From Mesorhizobium huakuii (lineage in GTDB: Bacteria > Pseudomonadota > Alphaproteobacteria > Rhizobiales > Rhizobiaceae), in contig NZ_CP050296.1 of the NCBI RefSeq assembly GCF_014189455.1, positions 620,001-684,000 of the forward strand: a stretch of 64,000 nt of DNA. The letters are read 5' to 3'. The translations under genes were made by a program, and so were the position numbers. Shown in pieces: positions 34,462 to 44,115 of the stretch. The notes beneath the pieces are model-generated. The model was not told the DNA's origin and did no database searches. It saw nothing but the letters and a program-made list of their open reading frames with translations. The first letter of the stretch is position 1. Every line of letters starts with the position of its first letter.

Positions 34462-34935
34462 ATGACGAAAATCCCCGTACATCTCGACATCAACGGCCAG
34501 CACCACGAATTGCAGCTCGAGCCGCGCGTGACGCTGCTCGATGCCTTGCGCGAGCGGCTCGGCCTGACCGGCACCAAGAAGGGCTGCGACCATGGCCAGT
34601 GTGGCGCCTGCACCGTGCATGTCGACGGCGAGCGCGTGCTGGCCTGTCTGACGCTGGCGGCGCAAGCCGAAGGCCGCGCCATCACCACCATAGAGGGGCT
34701 TGCACGGGAGGGCGAACTGCATCCCGTGCAGGCTGCCTTCCTCGAACAGGACGCCTTCCAGTGCGGCTATTGCACGCCGGGCCAGATCATGTCGGCGGTG
34801 GCTTGCATCCGCGAAGGCCACGCCGGCTCGGATGAGGAAATCCGCGAATACATGGCCGGCAATCTCTGCCGCTGCGGCGCCTATCCGCACATTGTCGCCG
34901 CTGTCCGCCAGGCAGCCCTGGAGGTCGCATCATGA
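34462..34935 (+). CDS. Aldehyde oxidoreductase, [2Fe-2S] subunit (PaoA-like), set 2
   Basis: A 157-residue subunit like the first (GCDHGQCGACTVHVDG; CGYCTPG; CRCGAYPH). The leader gcgtcaagcaactggagccc followed by gacgcccatgac is nearly the same as the leader of set 1, so the two operons arose by duplication. No export signal. It overlaps the FAD gene as ATGA. Confidence 0.93.
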   Translation: MTKIPVHLDINGQHHELQLEPRVTLLDALRERLGLTGTKKGCDHGQCGACTVHVDGERVLACLTLAAQAEGRAITTIEGLAREGELHPVQAAFLEQDAFQCGYCTPGQIMSAVACIREGHAGSDEEIREYMAGNLCRCGAYPHIVAAVRQAALEVAS

Positions 34936-35915
34936 GGGATTTTTCATACCTACGCGCCGGCTCGCTTGATGCCGCACGCCAGGCAGCCACCCTGCCCGGC
35001 GCCATGCTGCTTGCCGGCGGCACGACGCTGATCGACCTCGCTAAATGCGGCGTCGCCGAGCCCGACACACTGGTCGACATCACCCATCTCAAGGGGCTCG
35101 ACCGGATCGAACTGAACGAGCGCGGCGCCACCATCGGCGCGCTCGCCAGAATGGGCCATGTCGCCGACCATGCCGACATCAAGAGCCGCTTCCCCGCCAT
35201 CTCGGAAGCACTCTGGCAGGCGGCGTCGGCGCAAATCCGTAACATGGCAACCATCGGCGGCAATCTGATGCAACGCACGCGCTGCCCGTACTTCCGTGAT
35301 CCCGCGAATTTTTCCGCCTGCAACAAGCGGCAGCCCGGCTCTGGCTGTTCGGCCATCGGCGGCGTCACAAGGGGCCACGCCGTGCTCGGCACCAGCGACG
35401 CCTGTATCGCTATGTATCCCGGGGACCTCGCCACCGCTTTGGTCGCCTTCGACGCAACAATTCATCTCGGCGAGCGTAGGCTTCTGGTGGACGACTTTTT
35501 CCTGTTGCCGGGCACCACGCCCGACAGGGAACACGCCATCGAGCCGGGCGAGATGATCACCGCCATCGAAATCCCCGGCTCCGCCGCCGCCCGCCGCTCG
35601 ACCTATCTGAAGATCCGCGACCGGCAATCCTATGAATTCGCCGCGGCGAGTGCCGCCGTCGGCATCGAATTCGAAGCCGATGGCCGCACCATCCGCGACC
35701 TGCGTGTCGCGCTCGGCGGCGTCGCGACCAAGCCGTGGCGAGCCCGTGCCGTCGAAGACGCGCTGAAAGGCAAGGTGCTGGAGCCGGAAACCGTCCGTGC
35801 CGCCAGCCTGCTCGCCGTCGAAGGCGCCGTCGACCATGGCGCCAACCACTACAAGATCGAGCTCGCGCCGCGCGTCGTCGCGCGCGCCATCCTCAAATTG
35901 GGAGAGACGGCATGA
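34932..35915 (+). CDS. Aldehyde oxidoreductase, FAD subunit (PaoB-like), set 2
   Basis: A 327-residue FAD subunit with AGGTTLIDLAKCG and ATIGGNLMQRTRC. The four cysteines of the PaoB-type [4Fe-4S] insert are at 118, 130, 139 and 158, the same layout as in set 1. It overlaps the molybdenum subunit gene as ATGA. Confidence 0.92.
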   Translation: MRDFSYLRAGSLDAARQAATLPGAMLLAGGTTLIDLAKCGVAEPDTLVDITHLKGLDRIELNERGATIGALARMGHVADHADIKSRFPAISEALWQAASAQIRNMATIGGNLMQRTRCPYFRDPANFSACNKRQPGSGCSAIGGVTRGHAVLGTSDACIAMYPGDLATALVAFDATIHLGERRLLVDDFFLLPGTTPDREHAIEPGEMITAIEIPGSAAARRSTYLKIRDRQSYEFAAASAAVGIEFEADGRTIRDLRVALGGVATKPWRARAVEDALKGKVLEPETVRAASLLAVEGAVDHGANHYKIELAPRVVARAILKLGETA

Positions 35916-38209
35916 CCGTTCACAACATCAGACATGGTGACGCGTCAGACGGCGCACTGGCGGAGGCCGTCGGCGGCCGGCTGTCGCGCGTCGACGGCCC
36001 GGCCAAGATCACCGGTGCGGCCAAATACGCCGTCGAGCAACAGCTCGAAGGCCTCGCCTATGCCGTGCTGGTCGAGAGCACGATCGCATCCGGCAAGGTG
36101 CGCGCGATCGACACCGCGCAGGCCGAGGCGGCACCGGGCGTGCTCAAGGTGCTGACACCGGACACCATCATCAGCCTCAGGACCGCATCCGACTGGTTCG
36201 GCACGCCGCCGCCCGACAAGCCCTATTGCCCGCTGGCACGCGACATCACCTTTTCGGGCCAGCATGTCGCCGCTGTCGTCGCCGAGACCTTCGAGCAGGC
36301 GGTCGCCGCCGCAGCCCTCGTCAAGGTCAGCTATGACGAGACGCCGGCAATCGTCGACCTCAGCGACGGCAAGGCCGGCGACGGCATTCCGATCGACGCC
36401 ATGACCAAGGAATGGGGCGATGCGCCCGCAGCCTTCGCCGCCGCGCCGGTGCGCATCTGCGCTGCCTACAACACGCCGCGCGAATACCAGGCGCCGATGG
36501 AGCCGCATGGCCTGATCGCGCGCTGGGAAGGCGATCATCTGACCGTCTGGGAGCCGAGCCAGTGGCTGGACGGCATGGCCCGCACCTATGCCGAATGGTT
36601 CGAACTGCCATTCGAGAATGTGCGGCTGGTCTCGCCCTATATTGGCGGCGGCTTCGGCTCCAAGGCGCTGGCGCTCAGCCATGGCGCGGTGGCCGCGAGT
36701 GCCGCTAAAATGCTGGGCCGGCCGGTGAAGCTGGTGATGACGCGGCCGCAGACCTTTACCGGCTATGGCGGACGCGCCGCGACGCGCCAGACGGTGACGA
36801 TCGGCGCCGACCATGACGGCGTGATCCAGTCGATCGTGCATCGCGGCGTCAATGAAACCTCCATCGACGGCATGTGGGTCGAGCCGCTGGGCTCGGTCAC
36901 CTCGATCATGTACGCGACGCCGAATTTCTCCTCGAAACAGAATGTCGTGCGGGTCAATTCCGTGGTGCCAGGCGCCATGCGCGCGCCGGGCGAAAACCCC
37001 TCGGCCTTCGGCATCGAAAGCGCCATCGACGAACTCGCCTACGAGGTCGGCATCGATCCACTGGAGATCCGGCTGCGGAACTATGCCGAGCAGGATCCGC
37101 ACGCCAAAAAAGCCTGGTCGACCAGGCAGTTGCGCGAGGCTTTTGCCGCGGGCGCCGAACGCTTCGGCTGGGCCAGTCGCTCGCCGGAGCCGCGCTCGAT
37201 GCGCGATGGCAACCAGCTGATCGGCTGGGGCGTCGCCGCCGGCACCTATCCGGTGCGGCGCGCCTATGGCGAGGCTGTCGTGCGCATCCTGGCCAACGGC
37301 TCGGTCGAGGTCGAAAGCTCCTCGATCGACATGGGCCAGGGCACCTACACCATCCTGGCGCAGACCGCCGCCGAGACGGTCGGCGTGCCGGCCGACGACG
37401 TGGTGGTGAAGCTCGGCGATTCCCGCTTTGCCCGCGCCGGCGTCAGCGGCGGCTCGCGGCTGGCCGGCGTGATGACTGGGGCCGTCTACAAGGCGGCGAC
37501 CTCGGCGCTCGACCAGCTGGTCGGCCTGGCGATCAGCGATCCGCGTTCGCCCTTCCATGCGCTGCAAGCCAACACTCTGGTCGTCGCCAATGGCCGCATC
37601 GGCTCACCGCGCGGCGACGGCCCCGATCTTTCGATCACCGAACTGCTAAAGAGCGTCGGCCGCACCCACATCGAGGCCACCGGCGACACCATGCCGGCCA
37701 ATTCGACCGCCGAGGACCGCTACAAGAACTACACCACCATCGCCATGGCGTTGCCGCACACCGAGGGCGACTATTCGCGCCACTCCTGGTGCGCGCATTT
37801 CATCGAGGTGCGCGTCGATGAGGACTTCGGCACGGTGCGCGTGTCGCGTGTGGTGTCGGCGCTGGATTCCGGCCGGCTCTACAATCCGAAGCTCGCCGAA
37901 AGCCAGTGGAAGGGCGGCATCATCATGGGCATCGGCCAGGCGCTGCTGGAGGAAGGCATCATGGACCGCCGCCACGGCCGCATCGTCAACAACAACCTCG
38001 CCGATTATCTCGTACCGACCAATGCCGACATTCCCGACATCGAGGTGATCTCGGTCGGCATTCCCGACCTGCACTCCTCGGTGCTCGGCGGCAAGGGCGT
38101 CGGCGAACTGGCGATTGTTGGTGTGGCGCCGGCGATTGCAAATGCGGTGTTCCACGCGACGGGGAAAAGGGTGCGGGATTTGCCGATCACGCTGGAGAAG
38201 CTGATCTGA
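35912..38209 (+). CDS. Aldehyde oxidoreductase, molybdenum-cofactor subunit, set 2
   Basis: A 765-residue catalytic subunit with IGGGFGSKALALS, MRAPGENPSAFGIESAIDEL, DMGQGTYTILAQTAAETVG and GKGVGELAIVGVAPAIANAV (catalytic Glu). It has clearly diverged from the set 1 subunit while keeping the same architecture, so the two enzymes probably act on different substrates. It is the last gene before an intergenic element and the IS. Confidence 0.92.
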   Translation: MTVHNIRHGDASDGALAEAVGGRLSRVDGPAKITGAAKYAVEQQLEGLAYAVLVESTIASGKVRAIDTAQAEAAPGVLKVLTPDTIISLRTASDWFGTPPPDKPYCPLARDITFSGQHVAAVVAETFEQAVAAAALVKVSYDETPAIVDLSDGKAGDGIPIDAMTKEWGDAPAAFAAAPVRICAAYNTPREYQAPMEPHGLIARWEGDHLTVWEPSQWLDGMARTYAEWFELPFENVRLVSPYIGGGFGSKALALSHGAVAASAAKMLGRPVKLVMTRPQTFTGYGGRAATRQTVTIGADHDGVIQSIVHRGVNETSIDGMWVEPLGSVTSIMYATPNFSSKQNVVRVNSVVPGAMRAPGENPSAFGIESAIDELAYEVGIDPLEIRLRNYAEQDPHAKKAWSTRQLREAFAAGAERFGWASRSPEPRSMRDGNQLIGWGVAAGTYPVRRAYGEAVVRILANGSVEVESSSIDMGQGTYTILAQTAAETVGVPADDVVVKLGDSRFARAGVSGGSRLAGVMTGAVYKAATSALDQLVGLAISDPRSPFHALQANTLVVANGRIGSPRGDGPDLSITELLKSVGRTHIEATGDTMPANSTAEDRYKNYTTIAMALPHTEGDYSRHSWCAHFIEVRVDEDFGTVRVSRVVSALDSGRLYNPKLAESQWKGGIIMGIGQALLEEGIMDRRHGRIVNNNLADYLVPTNADIPDIEVISVGIPDLHSSVLGGKGVGELAIVGVAPAIANAVFHATGKRVRDLPITLEKLI

Positions 38210-38215
38210 AGGGCG

Positions 38216-38362
38216 GTGGCTGATCTCCCCCTCGAGGGGGAGATGTCGCCAAAGGCGACAGAGGGGGTCGCCGCGCGGAAAGCGCCAACCTCGTCTGAAG
38301 CGCAGCAGTCCGAGCCCAGTCGGACCGACCCCCTCTGGCCTGCCGGCCATCTCCCCCCAAGT
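38216..38362. repeat. Intergenic mosaic element interrupted by an IS
   Basis: The gap holds the palindrome ctccccctcgagggggag (about 38225), tgtcgccaaaggcgaca and cggccatctccccccaagt at the IS junction. A further piece of the same kind (ctcgaggggggagatggccg) lies just right of the IS, at about 39521-39541, so the IS appears inserted in or next to such an element. Confidence 0.65.
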
Positions 38363-39520
38363 GGCAGGGGAATCGCATATGGCGATTTTGGGCTTGAAGT
38401 TGGTTTGAGAAGGGATTCTTTGGGAAGGCAGTCCAGCGAGGAGTGACTGCCATTACCAGCCTTGAGAGCTATTTCGGTACGGTGCCTGATCCGCGCGCGG
38501 CCAACGCCACACATCGGCTTGGCGACCTGATCGTGATGATGATCGCTGCGAGCCTGTGTGGCGCGACCAGCGCAACGGAGTTTTCGTTGTTCGCGCAAGA
38601 GCGCAAACAGGCGCTGTCGCGCTTGATCGACTATGAGGAGGCGCCTAGCCACGACACCTTCTCGCGGCTGTTGCGCCTGCTCGATCCGGAGGCCTTCGGA
38701 CGGGCGTTCGCCGCCTTTGCCGCAGGCTTTGCCCAGGCACGTCAGGGTGTGGTCGCACTTGATGGCAAGGCGCTGCGGCGGGCCTATGAGAAAGGCCTTG
38801 CGGCCAGCCCGCCCCTGACGGTGTCGGCCTTTGCCAGCCAGACGCGGCTGTGTTTGGCGGCGGTCTCGCCCGGCGACGAAGACAATGAGGTCGAGGCTGC
38901 CCTCAAGGTCGTCGAACTCATTGATCTTACTGGCCGATTGGTCACGGCCGATGCCCTCCACTGCCACACGCGCATGGCCAAGGCCATCATTCAGCGCGGC
39001 GGCGACTATCTGCTTGCACTCAAGAGAAACCGCCGGCATTGGTTGGCTCGGGCCAATCAACAACTGGCCCAGACCACTCCCGCCGTCACTGAGCGGACCG
39101 AGACCAGCCATGGCCGCAACGAATGGCGGCAGGCAGAGGTCGTGGTGGCGGCTGAACCAATGATGCCGGGGCACAAGGCCTTCATCCGCATCACCAGCCG
39201 GCGCGATCAGGCCGAGCCGCTGACGCGCCTGTTCATGGCCTCAACGCTGCTGTCGCCACAGCAGGCGATCGACCTCACCAGAGCCCATTGGCAGATCGAG
39301 AACGCACTGCACTGGATGCTCGACGTTCATCTGCACGAGGACCTCAGTCGTGCCCGCAAGGACAACGCTCCCGCCAACACCGCCCTCATCAACCGCATCG
39401 CCAGAAATATCCTTCAGGCCGCCGACATCGACAAAGTCCCCATTAGCCACCGCATCAAGAAATGCGCTTGGAATGACGACTATCTCATCCAGGCAATCGC
39501 TCATATGCGATAGCCCTGCC
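38363..39520 (+). mobile_element. ISAs1-family insertion sequence
   Basis: The transposase gene is bounded by inverted repeats: left GGCAGGGGAATCGCATATGG from 38363 and, reading inward from 39520, GGCAGGGCTATCGCATATGA. The match covers about 21-24 of 27 positions. Length is about 1158 bp. No clear target duplication was found. The transposase is intact, so it may be active. Confidence 0.85.
38443..39513 (+). CDS. ISAs1-family transposase
   Basis: A 356-residue DDE transposase. The N-terminal domain YFGTVPDPRAANATHRLGDL and the catalytic residues in VVALDGKALR, VTADALHCH and HWQIENALHWMLDVHLHED (Asp, Asp, Glu) are visible. It starts with GTG at 38443 and fills almost the whole element. It is full length for the family. 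Confidence 0.92.
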   Translation: MTAITSLESYFGTVPDPRAANATHRLGDLIVMMIAASLCGATSATEFSLFAQERKQALSRLIDYEEAPSHDTFSRLLRLLDPEAFGRAFAAFAAGFAQARQGVVALDGKALRRAYEKGLAASPPLTVSAFASQTRLCLAAVSPGDEDNEVEAALKVVELIDLTGRLVTADALHCHTRMAKAIIQRGGDYLLALKRNRRHWLARANQQLAQTTPAVTERTETSHGRNEWRQAEVVVAAEPMMPGHKAFIRITSRRDQAEPLTRLFMASTLLSPQQAIDLTRAHWQIENALHWMLDVHLHEDLSRARKDNAPANTALINRIARNILQAADIDKVPISHRIKKCAWNDDYLIQAIAHMR

Positions 39521-39549
39521 CTCGAGGGGGGAGATGGCCGCTTCGCCGA

Positions 39550-40560
39550 TCACCACTCCAACCCGAACACCAGCTTGCCGAAGTGCAGGCCGCCGGCGGC
39601 CATGTGGGCGTAGGCTTCGGCCGCATCATCAGGTGAAAACACCTTGTCGACGACCGGTTCGATCCCGGCTGCACCGACGGCGCGGGCGGCGTCGCGAAGG
39701 TCGGACACCGACCCGGTGTTGTTGCCGACAATTTTCAGCGCCTTGATGATGATCGGCAGCAGGTTGACCGTGGCCTCGGCGCCGGTGACGAAACCGATGG
39801 TGAACAGCGTGCCGCCGGGTGCGGTGGCGTTGATGGCGCGGGCGAAGGTGGCGGTGCCGCCGGTTTCGACGACGAGGTCGGCGCCGAGGCCGCCGGTCAG
39901 CTCCAGCACCTTGCCGTCCCAGTCTGATGTCGCGCGGTAGTTGATGAGATGATCGGCGCCGAGCGCCTTCGCCCGCTCCAGCTTCTCGTCCGACGACGAG
40001 GTGATGATGACGGTGGCGCCGGCGGCTTTCGCCAGCTGCAGGGTGAAGATCGAGACGCCGCCGGTGCCGAGCAGCACGACGACCGAGCCCGGCCCGACAT
40101 TGGCGGCGCGGATGGCGTTCCAGGCGGTGGTGCCGGCGATCGGCAGCGTCGACGCCGCCTCGAAGGAGAGATGCGCCGGGACCGGCACGAGCGAATTGGC
40201 CGGCAACGCGACATATTCGGCCAGCGACCCCGGCAGCGATATGCCGCGCATCTGCGTCATCTCGTAGGGTCGCGGCCGGCCACCGATCCAGCGCGGCTTG
40301 GCATGGGCGACGACACGATCGCCGACGGCGAAATTCGCAACGCCCTCGCCCAGCGCGACGATCTCGCCGGCGCCATCGGCGACGGGGATCAGCGGAAAGC
40401 TCGGTCCGGGATAATTGCCGCTCGCCACCGCGACATCGACGAAATTGAGGCTTGCCGCACGCTGGCGGATCAGCACCTCGCCGCGCTGCGGTTCGGGGGT
40501 GGCGAGGGTGGCGGCGCGGAAGGCGTCGAGCCTGGGTTGGCTCAGTTCGATGGCTTTCAT
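39550..40560 (-). CDS. NADPH quinone oxidoreductase / zinc-type alcohol dehydrogenase-like protein
   Basis: A 336-residue medium-chain dehydrogenase. GroES-like N-terminal domain, then the nucleotide motif VVLLGTGGVSIFTLQLAKAAG near 170. No catalytic zinc site is visible. It is related to the protein at 22311. It is divergent from a LysR gene 97 bp away, which probably regulates it. Confidence 0.92.
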   Translation of the reverse strand: MKAIELSQPRLDAFRAATLATPEPQRGEVLIRQRAASLNFVDVAVASGNYPGPSFPLIPVADGAGEIVALGEGVANFAVGDRVVAHAKPRWIGGRPRPYEMTQMRGISLPGSLAEYVALPANSLVPVPAHLSFEAASTLPIAGTTAWNAIRAANVGPGSVVVLLGTGGVSIFTLQLAKAAGATVIITSSSDEKLERAKALGADHLINYRATSDWDGKVLELTGGLGADLVVETGGTATFARAINATAPGGTLFTIGFVTGAEATVNLLPIIIKALKIVGNNTGSVSDLRDAARAVGAAGIEPVVDKVFSPDDAAEAYAHMAAGGLHFGKLVFGLEW

Positions 40561-40656
40561 GGTTTCACTCCGGTGGGACGATTGAGGATTGAGTGAACCT
40601 ATCTCCTGCGCTATTTATGGATAATCATTCCATTTTGCATTTGAGTACTGCGAAAC

Positions 40657-41586
40657 ATGCAGCAATCTCACGAACCTGCGGCCCTTGCCGAAATGGCGGC
40701 CTTCGCGGCCATCGCCGAGGCCCGCTCCTTCACCAGGGCGGCAGCGCGCGTCGGGCGCGACGCGACCATCCTGTCGCGGCGCCTGCAATCGCTGGAGGAG
40801 CGGCTGGGGGTCAGGCTTCTCCATCGCACGACGCGCAGCGTGTCGCTGACCGAAGCGGGCGCCGAATTCCTGGTGCGCGTGCGCGCCATCCTCGCCTCCG
40901 TCGACGAGGCCGAGGCCGCCGCGTCGGCGCATGCCGATGGGGGCCCGCGCGGCCTGCTCAGGCTGGCGCTGCCCGGCACGTTCGGGCGCATGTGGATCGG
41001 ACCGCTGCTGCCGCAATTCCTTGCCGAATTTCCCGATATCCGCATCGAGGCAGAATTCTCCAACCGTTTCGCCGATCTGGTCGCCGAGAATTTCGACGTC
41101 GCCGTGCGGCTCGGCGCGCTGGAGGATTCGCGCCTGGTGGCGCGCAAGGTGGCGACGCGGCGCCGGCTGCTTTGCGCCGCCCCCTCCTACCTCGCCCGAA
41201 GGGGCCGGCCGGAGACGCCGCAGGCGCTGCTCGACCATTCCTGCCTGGGCTTCAGCGGCTTCCAGACCTTTCCGGCCTGGGAGATGACCGACCGCGAGGG
41301 TCGGAGCGCACGCGTCGAGGTTTCCGGACCGCTGGTCAGCGACGATGCCGAGGTGCTCGTCGAGGCCGCCGTGCAGGGCCTCGGCCTGATGATGAGCACC
41401 GACTGGCTGATCGGCCGCGAGCTCGCCGACGGACGGCTGGTGCCAGTACTCGAGGAGTGGACGCTGGCCGACGAAGGCGCGGTCTATGTCGTCGTGCCCT
41501 CAGCCAAGGGACAGGCCGCCAAGACCCGCGCCTTCGCCGACTGGATCGGCAAGCGCTTCGCGCCGGAGCCGCCGTGGCGAGGGTGA
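40657..41586 (+). CDS. LysR-family transcriptional regulator
   Basis: A 309-residue LTTR. The N-terminal HTH reads AAFAAIAEARSFTRAAARVG and LHRTTRSVSLTEAGAEFL. The C-terminal periplasmic-binding-like domain is in the PBP2_CrgA/HTH-type group (RLALPGTFGRMWIGPLLPQF). It is transcribed away from the oxidoreductase gene, as usual for a LysR and its target. Confidence 0.93.
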   Translation: MQQSHEPAALAEMAAFAAIAEARSFTRAAARVGRDATILSRRLQSLEERLGVRLLHRTTRSVSLTEAGAEFLVRVRAILASVDEAEAAASAHADGGPRGLLRLALPGTFGRMWIGPLLPQFLAEFPDIRIEAEFSNRFADLVAENFDVAVRLGALEDSRLVARKVATRRRLLCAAPSYLARRGRPETPQALLDHSCLGFSGFQTFPAWEMTDREGRSARVEVSGPLVSDDAEVLVEAAVQGLGLMMSTDWLIGRELADGRLVPVLEEWTLADEGAVYVVVPSAKGQAAKTRAFADWIGKRFAPEPPWRG

Positions 41587-41596
41587 CGTTGCTGCA

Positions 41597-41790
41597 ACGC
41601 TCCCCTTTTCCCCTTGTGGGGTCCGAAGGACGGGGCGAGACAAGCGGCTCGCCCCCGGGCGGTGTCGCCGTAGGCGACGGATGAGGGGTGCTCCAGCTTG
41701 GCGCCGACGGCGATCCTTCACGCACCCCTCATCCGTCTCGGCGCTGCGCGCCGATCCACCTTCTCCCACAAGGGGAGAAGGGAAGGCCGC
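41597..41790. repeat. Intergenic mosaic element
   Basis: A 208-bp gap between convergent genes is filled with palindromes: ccccttgtgggg, tgtcgccgtaggcgacg, and the facing units gatgaggggtg / cacccctcatc. It probably doubles as a two-way terminator. Confidence 0.65.
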
Positions 41791-41794
41791 AGCC

Positions 41795-42553
41795 TCACTT
41801 CCCCTGCCCCTTCATGAACTGGCTGAGCAGATCCACCGGCAGCGGGAACACCACAGTGGACGAGCGCTCGCCGGCGATGTCGTGCAGGGCCTCGAAATAG
41901 CGTAGCTGCATGGCCTGCGGTTCGGCCGCCAGCATACGGCCCGCCTCGACCAGTTTCGCCGCCGCCTGCTGCTCGCCATCGGCATTGATCACCTTGGCGC
42001 GCCGCAACCGCTCGGCCTCGGCCTGCTTGGCGATGGCGCGGATCATGCTTTCGTTCAGGTCGACATGCTTGATCTCGACATTCGACACCTTGATGCCCCA
42101 GGCGTCGGTGCGCTGGTCGAGGATTTCCTGGATATCGCTGTTGAGCTTGTCGCGCTCGGCCAGCATTTCGTCGAGCTCGTGCTTGCCGAGCACCGAGCGC
42201 AGCGTGGTCTGCGCCAGCTGGTTGGTGGCAGCCATGTAGTCCTCGACCTGGATGATCGCCCGCTCGGCGTCGACGATGCGGAAATAAAGCACGGCGTTGA
42301 CCTTCACCGAGACGTTGTCGCGCGAAATCACGTCCTGCGGCGGGACATCCTGCACCACCACCCGCAGGTCGACCTTGACCATCTGCTGCACGAAGGGGAC
42401 GAGGAGGATGAGGCCGGGCCCCTTGACCCCGGTAAAGCGGCCGAGTGTGAAAACCACGCCGCGCTGATATTCCCTGAGAATACGGATGGCCGCCGACAGA
42501 AACACGACCACGACCAGTGCAAGCAGCAGATAGGCGACGTAACCGATGCTCAT
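41795..42553 (-). CDS. Slipin/stomatin-like SPFH protein
   Basis: A 252-residue membrane-anchored protein. One N-terminal hydrophobic helix (about 3-25), then the SPFH/Band 7 domain ([55 protein letters not shown]) and a charged helical end. It overlaps the NfeD gene by 4 bp (ATGA). Slipin-NfeD pairs are known to form membrane microdomain complexes. Confidence 0.94.
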   Translation of the reverse strand: MSIGYVAYLLLALVVVVFLSAAIRILREYQRGVVFTLGRFTGVKGPGLILLVPFVQQMVKVDLRVVVQDVPPQDVISRDNVSVKVNAVLYFRIVDAERAIIQVEDYMAATNQLAQTTLRSVLGKHELDEMLAERDKLNSDIQEILDQRTDAWGIKVSNVEIKHVDLNESMIRAIAKQAEAERLRRAKVINADGEQQAAAKLVEAGRMLAAEPQAMQLRYFEALHDIAGERSSTVVFPLPVDLLSQFMKGQGK

Positions 42554-43968
42554 TGTCTTGCTCCATTCCTTCCCGGATCGCGCCGCCGCACGGTGAGCAC
42601 GAGATCGCTGATGTCGGTGACCTCGGCGCTGTCGCCGGCCGCGATCGGTTCGTCGGCCTTTGCCCGCCAGCGCTCGCCCAGGGCCAGCACATGGCCCTCG
42701 CCACCCTGCCAGTCGAGGATCTCGACGGGCAGGCCGCGCATCGCCTCGCCGCCGACGCGCGGCGGGTTCTTGCGCGCCGCCCAGACATAGGTGCCGGTCA
42801 ACAGCGCCAGCCCAAGCGTCAGCGCGGCGGCGGGACCGATGACGGCCCAGGACATGGCAAAGCCCGGCCCCTCTGCCCGCAGCAGCATGGCGGCGCCGAA
42901 CAGAAAGGCGGCCACGCCGCTTAGACCAAGCACGACGGTGGGGTTGAAGGCTTCGATGACGAGGAAGGCGATGCCGAGCAGCATTAGCGCAAGGCCGGTA
43001 TAGTTGATCGGCAAGAGGTTGAGCGCATAGAGGCCGAGCACGAGGCAGATGGTGCCGATGACGCCGGGCGCGACCGCGCCGGGACTGGTGAACTCGAAGA
43101 CGATGCCATAGACGCCGACCAGCATCAGGATGACCGCGATGTTCGGATCGGTGATGACGGCAAGCAGCCGGATGAACCAGCCGGGTTCCAGCGTCTCGAC
43201 CGGCAGCCCCCTGGTCGCCAGCACCACTTTCTTGCCGGCCACATCGACGGTGCGCCCATCGGCCAATTGCAACAGCTCGGTGGTGTCGTGGGCGACGAAG
43301 TCGATGACATGCTCCTGCAGCGCCGCATTGGCCGACAGGCTTGCCGCCTCGCGCACAGCCTTCTCGCCCCAGTCACCATTGCGCCCACGCAGTTCGGCCA
43401 ACGAGCGGATCAGGGCGACCGCGTCATTGGTCACCTTGGCCATCATCGCGTCGCCTGCCGGCCGCCCGCCCTGGCCCTTCTGATCGCCCTGGTCCTTCTG
43501 GTCGCCCTGGTCCTTCTGGTCGCCGTTGTCACTCTTGTCGCCGCCCGGAAGCGACGGCAGCCCGCCGATCTCGACCGGTGTCGCGGCGCCGATATTGGTG
43601 CCGGGCGCCATCGCCGCGACATGGGTGGCGTAGAGGATGTAGGTGCCGGCACTCGCCGCATGGCCGCCGGCCGGCGCGACATAGCCGATGACAGGCACCG
43701 GCGAAGCCAGGATGTCGGCGATCATCTCGCGCATCGAGGTGACCAGCCCGCCGGGCGTATCGAGTTGCAGGATCAGGACTTCGGCGTCCCGCTTGGCGGC
43801 GACATCAAGCGCTTCCTCGAGCTGCCTGGTGCTTGCCGGTCCGATGGCGCCGTCAATAGCGACGCTCAGCGCAACCCTCTCGCTCCCGGCCGAGGAGAAG
43901 GGAGAAAATGCAGCCATGGCGACAAAGGCCACGACGAGAAGGGCCACCCGCGCGAAGGACACGCTCAA
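42550..43968 (-). CDS. NfeD-family membrane serine protease with Gln-Lys-Asp-Gln repeat insert
   Basis: A 472-residue protein: signal peptide, ClpP-like protease domain (catalytic Ser in [12 protein letters not shown], later Lys in [11 protein letters not shown]), then several transmembrane helices and a C-terminal NfeD OB-fold ([17 protein letters not shown]). The protease domain carries an insert of tandem GDQKDQ units after residue 138, encoded by 18-bp repeats at about 43469-43522. It partners with the slipin downstream and is probably a membrane quality-control protease. Confidence 0.93.
   Translation of the reverse strand: MSVSFARVALLVVAFVAMAAFSPFSSAGSERVALSVAIDGAIGPASTRQLEEALDVAAKRDAEVLILQLDTPGGLVTSMREMIADILASPVPVIGYVAPAGGHAASAGTYILYATHVAAMAPGTNIGAATPVEIGGLPSLPGGDKSDNGDQKDQGDQKDQGDQKGQGGRPAGDAMMAKVTNDAVALIRSLAELRGRNGDWGEKAVREAASLSANAALQEHVIDFVAHDTTELLQLADGRTVDVAGKKVVLATRGLPVETLEPGWFIRLLAVITDPNIAVILMLVGVYGIVFEFTSPGAVAPGVIGTICLVLGLYALNLLPINYTGLALMLLGIAFLVIEAFNPTVVLGLSGVAAFLFGAAMLLRAEGPGFAMSWAVIGPAAALTLGLALLTGTYVWAARKNPPRVGGEAMRGLPVEILDWQGGEGHVLALGERWRAKADEPIAAGDSAEVTDISDLVLTVRRRDPGRNGARQ
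43469..43522. repeat. 18-bp tandem repeats inside the NfeD gene
   Basis: Three copies of an 18-bp unit (the last two identical: ccctggtccttctggtcg at 43487-43504 and 43505-43522, the first with two changes). A decayed fourth unit follows. The frame is kept, so the insert length can vary. Confidence 0.85.
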
Positions 43969-44000
43969 AGCTCCATGGACTCAATATGGGTGGTGTCTTG

Positions 44001-44032
44001 GCGAAGTCCAATGGGGGCGAAGTCCAATGGGG
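44001..44032. repeat. Perfect 16-bp tandem duplication upstream of NfeD
   Basis: gcgaagtccaatgggg is present twice (44001-44016 and 44017-44032) in the short gap between the LuxR gene and the NfeD gene. Effect unknown. Confidence 0.9.
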
Positions 44033-44115
44033 GAGCTGACGTCGGCGATTGGCGACCACGGCCGAGCGCGCATCTCCCCTCGTCGGGGAGATTTGCAGCT
44101 TCAGCCGGCTCACCA

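Noticed and set aside
38443..39513. The IS as a broken element
   Set aside because: The transposase frame is open throughout and both inverted repeats are present.
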